Below, one piece after another: positions 10,840-20,844 of a stretch of 64,000 nt of DNA. Made by a program: the position numbers and the translations under genes. A model generated the notes under the pieces. It ran no database searches. It was given only the letters and a program-made list of their open reading frames with translations, and had not been told where the DNA came from. Source of the DNA: Nannobrachium achirus (taxonomy: Eukaryota; Chordata; Actinopteri; Myctophiformes; Myctophidae); contig OY997643.1 in assembly GCA_963921795.1 (NCBI GenBank), positions 74,513,874-74,577,873 of the forward strand, written 5' to 3'. How positions within the stretch are numbered: the stretch's first letter is position 1; the number at the start of each line of letters is the position of its first letter.

Positions 10840-11216
10840 GTAAGAAGACATCATGTTCTCTGCTTTCACTTTGACACAGACTGATATTTTCCTTACTTTT
10901 TTGTAATTGTTCCTTATTTTGCTCAAAATTAAGGTTCAAATCTTTCAACTTTTTGTAATTGGTTGTAATTCATAAATGTGTTGAAATTTCTGTAATTTTT
11001 TGTCATTTCTTCGACGGTAACTGGAAGGAGTTTAGCTGTATCAATATAAGTGAAGAGATGTCAGGTCACTATGTTTGGCAAAGAATATGAATAGTAGAAT
11101 TCAAGTGGTTCATGTAAAAATAAAATAAAAACGTTTCTATCACACATTGCTTGTGGGCTGTGAAATAACACTGAGGACCATATAGGGGCATATCCGCTAT
11201 TGGATTTGGCATTTCT

Positions 11217-11745
11217 TTAACCCTCTAAGGCCTGCATTAAGAAATACTTGAAATAAAAAAATTTAAAAAATCAGATGGTGTTGTAGGAGTCCTATTAAGA
11301 GGAAAATGTAATGTTTTTTTCAAAAAAATGTTTTTGTAAGATTTTATAGCCATAAATCAAAAATCATAAATCTAGCTCTAATTTACATATGGGGGATATT
11401 TTTCACAATAATAACATATGTACATGTTCTAGACATTCTAATGATCACCAAAAAAAATAGTACAGGCATTTTACTTATGTTTTTGTGAGGTATAGCTTCC
11501 ATCAAAAAGTGAGATGTTGTTCGTCAAAACTCTGGAATTTCAGCGGGTGTGGCGGGTGTGAATGTCAGCCCCTGTGGGGGGGTATTTATATGCAAATATT
11601 GTGGCCAATGGCATTGTAATACTAAACAATAGAATCCAATGGTGGTGTTTAGGTGGTAGGGGGAGCTAAAATAAAATGATTTAAACCTTTTTTTGGATAA
11701 AATACAAACGTTGTAATATTACAACCGTGGGCCTTAGAGGGTTAA
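11217..11745. mobile_element. TTAA element, family A (uninterrupted copy)
   Basis: Inverted ends TTAACCCTCTAAGGCC and GGCCTTAGAGGGTTAA bounded by TTAA, the target site used by piggyBac-type transposases. No transposase ORF. The paralogue at 41841-43015 is inverted and carries another element inside. Internal landmarks shared by both include CATATGTTATTATTGTGA and AGACATTCTAATGATCA. Confidence 0.85.
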
Positions 11746-12044
11746 AGGACCAGGTCACCTCTGGGACAACCAGATCTTATTTTATTGTTGTGTGGGACAC
11801 GATCAACACAATCCTGAATTACTTTTTGTGTTCAATCTGTGTTTTTAGATATGTTAGTATTCCAGCATGCTACAACTGGTCATATGATGCATTTTGCATC
11901 ATATGACCAGTTGTAGCATGCTGAAATCGGCTGAAATACTAAAATATCTAAAAACACAGATTGAACACTCAGGATTGTGTTGATCGTGTCCCACACAACA
12001 ATAAAATAAGATCTGGTTGTCCCAGAGGTGACCTGGTCCTTTAA
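11742..12044. mobile_element. TTAA element, family B: near-perfect palindrome
   Basis: Two arms of about 150 bp (TTAAAGGACCAGGTCACCTC, then CTGGGACAACCAGATC, and their inverse) meet at ATATGATGCATTTTGCATCAT around 11895. Mismatches are few, mainly a short indel near 11810 and near 11930. It is bounded by TTAA, and its left TTAA is the right TTAA of family A. Confidence 0.9.
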
Positions 12045-12078
12045 CCACTATATTATTCAATAAAATCTTATTGTGACA

Positions 12079-12508
12079 CAGGGACGTGCTGGGCCCCTGA
12101 TTCAGCCCGGGAAAAAGAGTTGGAGAGGCCCTCATTGCGCGCTAAAGAGAGAGATCTCTCTATAGCGCTGCTGCTACTCAAAGATTTGTGACAAAGTGAC
12201 AAGCCAGTGGGCCAATTACATGAGTTATATTTCGTCGTTGGCGGGTGGAAACCTTGTATGTCCAAAACCGTTTGTTTTGTATTTATCATTTAAAGAAATA
12301 TTTAAATTAGTGAAAACAGCCGATCTACAAGCACACAACGCCGAATTACGACAGTGCCGAATTACTTTGTTGGCCGCCCAGCCCCCAAAATGGAACAAAG
12401 GCTGACATTTGATTTAAATTATTTTCCTAATGGCCGGCCTGGACCGGCCGGGAATGAACCGGCCGCTCAGGAGTTGTCCCGCTTTTCCCAATGGTCAGCA
12501 CGTCCCTG
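12079..12508. mobile_element. hAT-like non-autonomous element with CAGGGACGTGC ends
   Basis: Inverted ends CAGGGACGTGCTG and CAGCACGTCCCTG, with 8-bp duplications TTGTGACA (12071-12078) and TTGTGATA (12509-12516) differing at one base. Contains half of the foldback element (from about 12232). It lies in the intron of the acidic-protein gene, ending 48 bp before that gene's exon 2. Confidence 0.85.
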
Positions 12509-12592
12509 TTGTGATATCAGACAATGACAACACTAACATTTTCCTTTCTTCTCAAGAGGTGGAGACATAGAGGTGGAGACATAGAGGCGAAG

Positions 12593-13318
12593 ATGAAGCT
12601 GACCCTGTGGGTTGTTCTGTTCCATGCATGCATCTCTGCTGCTGCACCACTGGAGCTCAAAGAGAAGAACGTCAGTTATGAGTCGAACTCAGAGGAAGAC
12701 AACAGCCTGTTTCAGGCTCCTCAGTCAGAACACAACACTGAGTTGTTCCCTGAAGAAGAACCCAATTACACTGAGTCTTACTCAGAAGAAGAACCCAATC
12801 ACACTGAGTCTTACTCAGAAGAAGAACCCAATCATACGGAGTCTTACTCAGATGAAGAAACCAATGATACTGAGTTGTACCCAGATGAAGAAGAACCCAT
12901 TGATACTGAGGTGTTCCCAGATGAAGAATCCAATTACACTGAGTCTTACTCAGAGGAAGAATCCAATGCAACTGGGTTGTACCCAGATGATGAAAAACCC
13001 AATGACACTGAGCTTTCCCCAGAAGAAGAACCCAGTGACACCGAGTCATACCCAGATGAAGAACCCATTGACACTGAGTTGTTCCCAGAAGAAGAACCCA
13101 GTGACACAGAGTTGTCCCCAGCAGTAGAACCCAGTGATACTGAGTTGTTCCCAGCAGTAGAACCCAGTGACACTGAGGTGTACCCAGAAGAAGAACCCAA
13201 TGACGCTGATATTGTAGAATGGTCTTCAGGGTTCATAACGTCAAAGGAAAGGCTTGTTTCAGAAGGACACGGAAACTTCATAAATACTATTATTTCACAC
13301 GTAGTGCATTCAGTGTAG
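12593..13318 (+). CDS. Secreted acidic N-glycosylation-rich repeat protein, family not recognised
   Basis: ORF of 241 aa. The ATG at 12593 is preferred over an upstream in-frame ATG at 12524 because it starts a clear signal peptide (MKLTLWVVLFHACISAAA, cleavage near residue 18) and lies downstream of a good acceptor (CTTTCTTCTCAAG). The mature part has no cysteine. After a lead-in (ELKEKNVSYESNSEEDNS) come about 14 repeats of 11-12 residues of the form P-N-x-T-E-S-Y-S-E-E-E; some have I or S instead of N. I count eight N-x-S/T sequons and many S-x-E sites of the Fam20C kinase type. The tail (DIVEWSSGFITSKERLVSEG and on) is non-repetitive and ends HVVHSV. The design recalls extracellular phosphoproteins of mineralised tissue (SCPP group), but the single coding exon does not fit their usual layout. 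It lies within nicalin intron 1, in antisense. Confidence 0.75.
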   Translation: MKLTLWVVLFHACISAAAPLELKEKNVSYESNSEEDNSLFQAPQSEHNTELFPEEEPNYTESYSEEEPNHTESYSEEEPNHTESYSDEETNDTELYPDEEEPIDTEVFPDEESNYTESYSEEESNATGLYPDDEKPNDTELSPEEEPSDTESYPDEEPIDTELFPEEEPSDTELSPAVEPSDTELFPAVEPSDTEVYPEEEPNDADIVEWSSGFITSKERLVSEGHGNFINTIISHVVHSV

Positions 13319-13483
13319 TGCATGTCAGCATCATGTTGCTTAGAAGTCCTTAAAAGTGCAAATCAGTTTAAAGCACAGGCGACAGTCTTAGGTTTTTATA
13401 CAGCAGCCTGACAGCTTTATGATATAAACTCTGCTGCAGTCTCTCGTTATGGTTCATGATACTCTGGTATCGCATGCTGTCTT

Positions 13484-13497
13484 AATAAACAAATAAA
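13484..13497 (+). terminator. Tandem poly(A) signals of the acidic-protein gene
   Basis: Two AATAAA hexamers (13484-13489 and 13492-13497), about 170 bp after the stop codon, in a region without other plus-strand genes. Confidence 0.65.
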
Positions 13498-13718
13498 CCA
13501 ATGAGCTGAGCTCTCTCCTCAGCAAGACAAAGAGTCAGAACTCAGTGACATTGACCTGATCTCCAGCGGTACCACAGCATGGTATAATATAGCAAAATAG
13601 TCCTATTATAAACACACAGGTGTGATTTCTTTATTTGTTTTGTCAGAGCGCAACCAAACATAAAATGACTTGTCTTGTAGTCCTACTGAACCTCTCCTAC
13701 GATCCCTAACATTTTATT

Positions 13719-13845
13719 CTAGTGTTTATTAGTGTGGTTGCCCCTGCAGTCTAGTGTTTATTAGTGTGGTTGCCCCTGCAGTCTAGTGTTTATTAGTGTG
13801 GTTGCCCCTGCAGTCTAGTGTTTATTAGTGTGGTTGTCCCTGCAG
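13719..13845. repeat. 32-bp minisatellite
   Basis: Four copies of TCTAGTGTTTATTAGTGTGG plus TTGCCCCTGCAG, about 220 bp beyond the poly(A) signals of the acidic-protein gene. Confidence 0.95.
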
Positions 13846-14500
13846 TACATGTCAGACTATTCCATCCATCTGCCTTCCCCTCCAAGCCCCTCCCAGCGTG
13901 TTGATGAAGTTGTCTTAGTTTTAGTCATCATTGCTTCTTTTCTTTAAATATATTTCTGTCAGTGAAACAAGGAAGTCGACGAATAGTTTTAGTCGAAGAA
14001 ATGAACACTGCTACTGTAAAATTATTTCAAATACAGTATTAGACATTAACCACGTTTCTCTCTTTTCTTTCATTTCTCCTTGCTCTCCCTGCCCCCCCCC
14101 CCCCCTCTTTTTCTTTTCAATTACTGTGACAAACAACAAAAACAAGCAGATCTACAAGCTCACAATGTGTTGCAGCATTCTGCATTGTGACGTTGTAGAT
14201 CTAGTTGTCATTACAAACACACCCATGCCTTGTATGCCCATACAAGCCGCCACACTCTGCTAAACAGATGTTATGCTGTTATGTGTTTTGCAAAGTCCCG
14301 GAAAAGATGCACTGTGATTGGCCGGTACAGTCACTTTGATTGGAAGTTGATGAGATTGTGGTGGCTTGTATGGGACAACCAAGGCATGGATGTGTTTGTA
14401 ATGACAACAAGTAACACATCATTTTGACAACAACAAATAGTGTAAAAGCGATAGGCTTACGGGCTCCACTCTATGCTATGAGAGCTGCTGGGATGTATAT
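13846..14500. other. Intronic sequence, mobile-element debris
   Basis: Contains a poly-C run near 14092 and a CATGCCTTG / CAAGGCATG inverted pair (14226, 14382) that may be the ends of a small element. No gene seen. Confidence 0.4.
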
Positions 14501-14727
14501 CGTTGTTGTCGGGTGGAAACCTCGTATCTCCAAGTTTCAAATTTGTACGTTCTATCGCAAAGTAAAGCCTTGCTTCATCATACAAGGCCGTCGCACAAAA
14601 GTAGTGAAAACAGCAGATCTACAATGTGCTTGTAGATCGGCTGTTTTCACTAGTTAAATCACTTTATAATGATAAATGCAAAACAAACGGTTATGGACAT
14701 ACAAGGTTTTCACCCGACAACGACGAC
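14501..14727. mobile_element. Foldback element, full copy
   Basis: Outer arms CGTTGTTGTCGGGTGGAAAC and its inverse at 14709-14727, with the core GAAAACAGCAGATCTACAA / TTGTAGATCGGCTGTTTTC in the middle. Same organisation as 22001-22254, 41295-41534 and 52781-53040. Confidence 0.8.
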
Positions 14728-14819
14728 ATACAGTATGCTGTCCTGTTTATTTTAGTGTACATCACTTTGGTTTCAACACTGTTGTTTTAAATGTGCTTTA
14801 TAAATAAAGTGGATTGGAT

Positions 14820-17173
14820 TGAGTATGGTGTGTTTTCCTACCATGTCTTTGTGGTCCCAGGTCGTACTAGTGAGTATGGTGTGTTTTCCTACCATGTCTC
14901 TGTGCTCCCAGGTCGTATGGTGTGTTTTCCTACCATGTCTCTGTGGTCCCAGGTCATAGTGAGTATGGTGTGTTTAATACCATGTCTCTGTGGTCCCAGG
15001 TCGTAGTGAGTATGGTGTGTTTTCCTACCATGTCTCTGTGGTCCCAGGTCATAGTGAGTATGGTGTGTTTTCCTACCATGTCTTTGTGGTCCCAGGTCAT
15101 AGTAGTGAGTATGGTGTGTTTTCCTACCATGTCTCTGTGGTCCCAGGTCGTATGGTGTGTTTTCCTACCATGTCTTTGTGGTCCCAGGTCGTAGTAGTGA
15201 GTATGGTGTGTTTTCCTACCATGTCTCTTATGGTGTGTTTTCCTACCATGTCTTTGTGGTCCCAGGTCGTATGGTGTGTTTTCCTACCATGTCTCTGTGC
15301 TCCCAGGTCGTATGGTGTGTTTTCCTACCATGTCTCTGTGGTCCCAGGTCGTATGGTGTGTTTTCCTACCATGTCTTTGTGGTCCCGGGTCGTATGGTGT
15401 GTTTTCCTACCATGTCTTTGCGGTCCCAGGTCGTATTGCTATAGCAGATCTACAAGCTTGCAGCGTGGCACTCGGTGCCGCGCTGTGAGCTTGTATATGG
15501 TATGGTGTGTTTTCCTACCATGTCTCTGTGGTCCCAGGTCGTATGGTGTGTTTTCCTACCATGTCTTTGTGGTCCCAGGTCGTAGTAGTGAGTATGGTGT
15601 GTTTTCCTACCATGTCTTTGTGGTCCCAGGTCGTAGTAGTGAGTATGGTGTGTTTTCCTACCATGTCTATGTGGTCCCAGGTCGTATGGTGTGTTTTCCT
15701 ACCATGTCTCTGTGGTCCCAGGTCGTATGGTGTGTTTTCCTACCATGTCTCTGTGGTCCCAGGTCGTATGGTGTGTTTTCCTACCATGTCTCTTATGGTG
15801 TGTTTTCCTACCATGTCTCTGTGGTCCCAGGTCGTAGTAGTGAGTATGGTGTGTTTTCCTACCATGTCTCTGTGCTCCCAGGTCGTATGGTGTGTTTTCC
15901 TACCATGTTTCTGTGGTCCCAGGTCGTATGGTGTGTTTTCCTACCATGTCTCTGTGGTCCCAGGTCGTATGGTGTGTTTTCCTACCATGTCTCTGTGGTC
16001 CCAGGTCGTATGGTGTGTTTTCCTACCATGTCTCTTATGGTGTGTTTTCCTACCATGTCTCTGTGGTCCCAGGTCGTAGTAGTGAGTATGGTGTGTTTTC
16101 CTACCATGTCTCTGTGGTCCCAGGTCGTATGGTGTGTTTTCCTACCATGTCTCTGTGGTCCCAGGTCGTATGGTGTGTTTTCCTACCATGTCTCTGTGGT
16201 CCCAGGTCGTATGGTGTGTTTTCCTACCATGTCTCTTATGGTGTGTTTTCCTACCATGTCTCTGTGGTCCCAGGTCGTAGTAGTGAGTATGGTGTGTTTT
16301 CCTACCATGTCTCTGTGGTCCCAGGTCGTATGGTGTGTTTTCCTACCATGTCTCTGTGGTCCCAGGTCGTATGGTGTGTTTTCCTACCATGTCTCTGTGG
16401 TCCCAGGTCGTAGTGAGTATGGTGTGTTTTCCTACCATGTCTCTGTGGTCCCAGGTCGTAGTAGTGAGTATGGTGTGTTTTCCTACCATGTCTTTGTGGT
16501 CCCAGGTCGTAGTAGTGAGTATGGTGTGTTTTCCTACCATGTCTCTGTGGTCCCAGGTCGTAGTGAGTATGGTGTGTTTTCCTACCATGTCTCTGTGGTC
16601 CCAGGTCGTAGTGAGTATGGTGTGTTTTCCTACCATGTCTCTGTGGTCCCAGGTCGTAGTGAGTATGGTGTGTTTTCCTACCATGTCTCTGTGGTCCCAG
16701 GTCGTAGTGAGTATGGTGTGTTTTCCTACCATGTCTCTGTGGTCCCAGGTCGTAGTGAGTATGGTGTGTTTTCCTACCATGTCTTTGTGGTCCCAGGTCG
16801 TAGTGAGTATGGTGTGTTTTCCTACCATGTCTCTGTGGTCCCAGGTCGTAGTGAGTATGGTGTGTTTTCCTACCATGTCTCTGTGGTCCCAGGTCGTAGT
16901 GAGTATGGTGTGTTTTCCTACCATGTCTCTGTGGTCCCAGGTCGTATGGTGTGTTTTCCTACCATGTCTCTGTGGTCCCAGGTCGTATGGTGTGTTTTCC
17001 TACCATGTCTCTTATGGTGTGTTTTCCTACCATGTCTCTGTGGTCCCAGGTCGTATGGTGTGTTTTCCTACCATGTCTTTGTGGTCCCAGGTCGTAGTAG
17101 TGAGTATGGTGTGTTTTCCTACCATGTCTTTGTGGTCCCAGGTCGTAGTAGTGAGTATGGTGTGTTTTCCTAC
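14820..17173. repeat. Minisatellite of about 50 units made of the exon 1 edge plus its donor
   Basis: Units of about 41-51 bp. In transcript sense each has TACGACCTGGGACCACAGAG, ACATG, then GTAGGAAAACACACCATACT: the last 25 nt of nicalin exon 1 followed by its own donor. Length classes differ by the number of TAG in CGTAGTAGTGAG. A foldback core has inserted in one unit (15433-15497). Long open frames through the array are artefacts on the plus strand. On the minus strand the first two units stay in frame with exon 1. Confidence 0.96.
15433..15497. mobile_element. Foldback core inserted in the minisatellite
   Basis: AGCAGATCTACAAGCTTGCA and CGTGGCACTCGGTGCCGCG, then CTGTGAGCTTGTATA interrupt one repeat unit. 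The same GGCACTCGGTGCCGCGCTGT loop occurs at 46378, so this sub-type moved after the array had formed. Confidence 0.75.
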
Positions 17174-17330
17174 CATGTTTCTGTGGTCCCAGGTCGTAGT
17201 GCTGCATCCTGTAGGCGGTGAACTCATAGGAGGAGACGGCTGGCAGGGCGGAGCCTTGCAGGGAGCCAGCAGCACACAGCAGCAGCACAGCCGTCCTCAT
17301 GGACATCACCACGCCTTGTCCCAACGCCAT
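17174..17330 (-). CDS. ncln: Nicalin-family gene, exon 1 with start codon and signal peptide
   Basis: Coding part of 157 nt starting MALGQGVVMSMRTAVLLLCA, then AGSLQGSALPAVSSYEFTAY and RMQHYDLGPQKH plus one base of a Gly codon that exon 2 completes. Nicalin has a signal or anchor sequence followed by HEFTVYRMQQYDLQGQPYGT, so EFT-YRMQ-YDL fixes the identity. The first ATG is assumed; the internal MSMRT could also start. Exons 1-6 join in frame to 257 codons. The N-terminus differs clearly from the mammalian MLEEAGEVLENML form, so this may be a diverged paralogue. A dispersed element lies 8 bp upstream of the ATG, so promoter and possibly a 5' UTR exon are further right. Confidence 0.88.
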
Positions 17331-17337
17331 TCTGTCA

Positions 17338-17752
17338 CACAGGGACGTGCAGAGAATGTTAGAGTTTTGGTGAAAATATCAAAAATAGCAGACCTCCAAG
17401 CTCACAACGCGTCGCAGAGCGAGGCGTTGTGAGCTTGGAGGTCGGCTATTTTCAATGCTTGATACCACACTGAACTAAGCATAATCAAGTCAATACTGGA
17501 GAATGTGGCGTAACGGCATGGATTTCTACACAGAGAGGGAAATTCTTTCAACATAATTCATTCAAGTTCAGGAGAGTTTGGACAAGGCAATTCTCTTGAA
17601 TGCTGTCTTCAGGTATGGCATGGAAAGAGGGGGCATTTGCATATCTTTCACCATAGGGAAAACCGCATTCATGGTCTGGAGAGGACACTTTTTATAGACG
17701 GATAAAAGGACAGGAGCTCAAGCCCCCTTTGATGTCTATGTGTGCACATGTC
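17338..17752. mobile_element. Dispersed element, family G, fullest copy
   Basis: Starts CAGGGACGTGCAGAGAATGT and ends GTGTGCACATGTCTG (imperfect inverse). Flanks CTGTCACA and TGTCACAG resemble an 8-bp duplication. Includes a long foldback core (17381-17455, GACCTCCAAGCTCACAACGC and inverse). It sits next to the nicalin start codon. Confidence 0.75.
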
Positions 17753-18515
17753 TGTGTCACAGCCTCAGTCTGGAGGAGGAGCTTTAAGTTCAATTAATAA
17801 TTATCTCCATTTATTACGTTTTTGTGTATTTTATTTTCCCTTTCTTGTAAATTAACGCCCTGCTTGATCATACAGCATCACGCAAAAGTATCAAAAGTAG
17901 CAGCTCCGTTTCAACATCAATATATTAACAGTTTTCAACTTTGGCTTTTGGACATACAGTACATGTATGAGGTGTCCACACGACAGAGACAAGATGCTAC
18001 TGTAGGACATACAGTAGATGTATGAGGTACCCATACATACAGTACATGTATGAGGTGTCCACACGACAGAGACAAGATGCTACTGTAGGAGGCCTATGTG
18101 TTCTGGTGCTTTAGTTTTTAAAACAGACAGTATGTGTTGTTCACTCAGATTGTAGCAGGGCTACATGGGGTTTCAGAGGCAGATTATATGCCACAATGCC
18201 ATCAATACGGTGCATCATTTGTGTTTTAAGTTAAATTCATTATACAATTATGTGCTATAATAACGTTGGGATGCTCTGAATAGTGAGTCGCGAGGAATCC
18301 AGTCCACTGAAAGCCCAACGGACTTGGAGCTACAGAAAAGGTTACAGAAAAGAATGGACAAGAACAATAGTCTGGTTGGCAACTAATACAATAAAATGAC
18401 TTGTGACAGACAGGGCCACAGCCTTGACCATGAAGAGTTGGGAACAACAGTCTGTTTGACTGGGCTGTTATTATAACTCAAAACCATAAATTCACAATCA
18501 CTTGCCTTGCCAACC
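17753..18515. other. Intergenic sequence with one direct duplication
   Basis: ACAGTACATGTATGAGGTGT plus CCACACGACAGAGACAAGAT is repeated at 17956 and 18040. Otherwise no gene or known element seen. Confidence 0.5.
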
Positions 18516-18672
18516 TGTGTGCTGCATTGAGGCCTTCCCAACCCGTGTGCTGCATTGAGGCCTTCCCAACCTGTGTGCTGCATTGAGGCCTTCCCAACCT
18601 GTGTGCTGCATTGAGGCCTTCCCAACCTGTGTGCTGCATTGAGGCCTTCCCAACCTGTGTGCTGCATTGAGG
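18516..18672. repeat. 29-bp minisatellite
   Basis: Five to six copies of CCAACCTGTGTGCTGCATTG plus AGGCCTTCC. Confidence 0.95.
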
Positions 18673-18996
18673 CACATGGTCGGTCGGCCAGCCATTCATT
18701 TGGCTGCCATGTTAAATTAAGTGGTCAGATATACAGTAGGTGAGCAGCGTAAGTAGGCTGTGAACTATAAGAGGTTGGGAGGCACTTCTTTATTATCATT
18801 ATTAGAACATGAATAAAGTGCTTACCTCGTCTCTCTGCTGTCCAGTGGGTCTCCTCACCTCCTGTGACAACAGCGTGCAACAAACCAACCAACCTGCAGC
18901 TCCTGGGATCCTCTGTCTCTCTGTAGGTAAGAAACCCAACCGTCACCATCTGCTGCACGGGATCAACTCTACTAAACCTACTAAACCTATTCCCCC

Positions 18997-19011
18997 AATC
19001 CCTACACACAC

Positions 19012-19060
<49 letters not shown>

Positions 19061-19062
19061 TT
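18997..19062. repeat. (AC)n microsatellite
   Basis: Imperfect AC run with a few ACGC interruptions. Confidence 0.95.
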
Positions 19063-20245
19063 AATTCACAACAGTGGGTAATCTTCACACAGGAAAAAAA
19101 ACAGTCTGAAGAACTGATTAACTGATTGATAGGGATGCGACAGTTAATCAAACTAATCAATTTAAATATACAACATCAATGAATAATCAATTAGTATCTT
19201 GGGCCTGTCAATTTAGACAAAAAGTCAAAAATATAGAATGATCTATTATTCGATAAGATAAATCAGTAATAAGTAAATGATAGCTTAATTGCTATGTAAT
19301 CGATAGCAGCCCAAGGAGTGCTCAAGACAGACTGAGTAACTACCAGTAACTACCAGTTTACTACCAGTAACTACCAGTAACTACCAGAGTACTACATCAT
19401 ACAAGATACGATTTCAAACATGAAACAACACATTAAAGTACTTGGTTGGTGCAAACACACATTGAAAACATTAAGACGATTGACAACTTCAGATATCAGA
19501 TTTATTCTTTTATATTACATCACACAGAACATTAATATTGTTAAATACTAAATGGAGCTTGTTTACATCCGTTCCACAATCATAATACGTCTGACAAATA
19601 ATAAAAAAAGCATCTCTATGTTAAAATGTATCATTTCCCAGATTTCAAAATAAATTAAAACGTACAACAGCCGATAAATATATATTTTTGTTACGAGGCG
19701 TTACTTAAGGCAGAATCTACTTTAGTAAACTCGTCATGAGGTGAGAAGTGAACCAACTGAGTTCTGACTGTGACTGAGTGAGTTCTGACTGTGACTGAGT
19801 GAGTTCTGACTGTGACTGAGTGAGTTCTGACTGTGACTGAGTGAGTTCTGACTGTGAGCCAACTGAGTGAGTTCTGACTGTGTTTTGGCCAAAAGCAGAG
19901 CACGATATGAACAACATGTGAATCCATTAGAATAACATTTAGACAAAGTAGGAACAGATCACAAATAATCAACAAAAACAAGACAAAAAACCTGCAGGAA
20001 CATTGTATGTTTTGTCGAGTGACGCGGGCATGCGATAAATTATAAATTAACTGTAAGTCATGGTCGATAAAGAGGAGAATGTTAGAGTTTAATGTTTACA
20101 GTGACTGCTTTGACACTAACCTTAGATGGTGGCTGTATTTGCCACGTTGTCTTACATGAGCCACTGAGCTACAGTAGCCTTTAGTCAGTGTGCTTTCCAT
20201 ATCATTATTCACACAAGCACACATGGCACCCGATATGTAATATTC
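19063..20245. other. AT-rich intergenic sequence with small tandem repeats
   Basis: Holds CTACCAGTAA repeats near 19340-19390 and a 21-bp array (GAGTTCTGACTGTGACTGAGT, five copies, 19756-19880). No gene recognised. Confidence 0.6.
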
Positions 20246-20253
20246 ACCTAAAG

Positions 20254-20715
20254 CAGGAGTCTTCAACGTTTTCAGGCCAAGGACCCCTTCATTGAGGGAG
20301 AGATGAAGCAGGGACCCCCACAACCTTTTCAGAGATTTCATATAGTGTCATTGTTTCGCAGCAGAATCATCAGTATATTTTGGATTCATGAGAATTTGTG
20401 TTTTCAGATATTTAACCACTTGAACCGTCAATACTTAATAAACTTGACCTTTCACTCTGTTCTCAGTGTGTTGAGTGTTCCCCCTCTACAACAAACCTCT
20501 TTGCCGAAAATAGCCGATCTACAAGCTCACAATGCCTCGCGCTGAGCTTGTAGATCTGCTATTTTTTATCTTTCTCAGAATATGGACGCTAGGGTTCAAA
20601 TCGTTAATATAAAAAAGGAGAAAGAAACGTTTCTATCACACAAAGATTTGGAGGACCCCCTGTAGTAACTCTGAGGACCCCCTAGGGGTCCCGGACCCCC
20701 TGTTGAAGACCCCTG
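20254..20715. mobile_element. hAT-like non-autonomous element with perfect 8-bp duplication
   Basis: Ends CAGGAGTCTTCAACG and CTGTTGAAGACCCCTG, bounded by ACCTAAAG on both sides (20246-20253, 20716-20723). Interior has the GGACCCC motifs common to this family and a foldback core at 20508-20568. Confidence 0.9.
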
Positions 20716-20844
20716 ACCTAAAGAATGGAGACAAAGTCATAGTTTAATAAAAGCTCATGTACTTTTGAGGCTACAAGGTCAGGGTGATGAGACAAAAATA
20801 CATCCATTCATAAATGTATGAATATTCCTGGATGTCATTGAACG

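Noticed and set aside
12672..13323. Antisense ORFs over the acidic-protein gene
   Set aside because: They mirror the 33-nt coding repeat and lack a signal peptide or splice context.
14990..17221. Long open frames (up to 743 codons) through the plus strand of the exon 1 array
   Set aside because: Produced by a repeat unit without stops; no start context, splice or domain evidence, and it is the antisense of nicalin intron 1.
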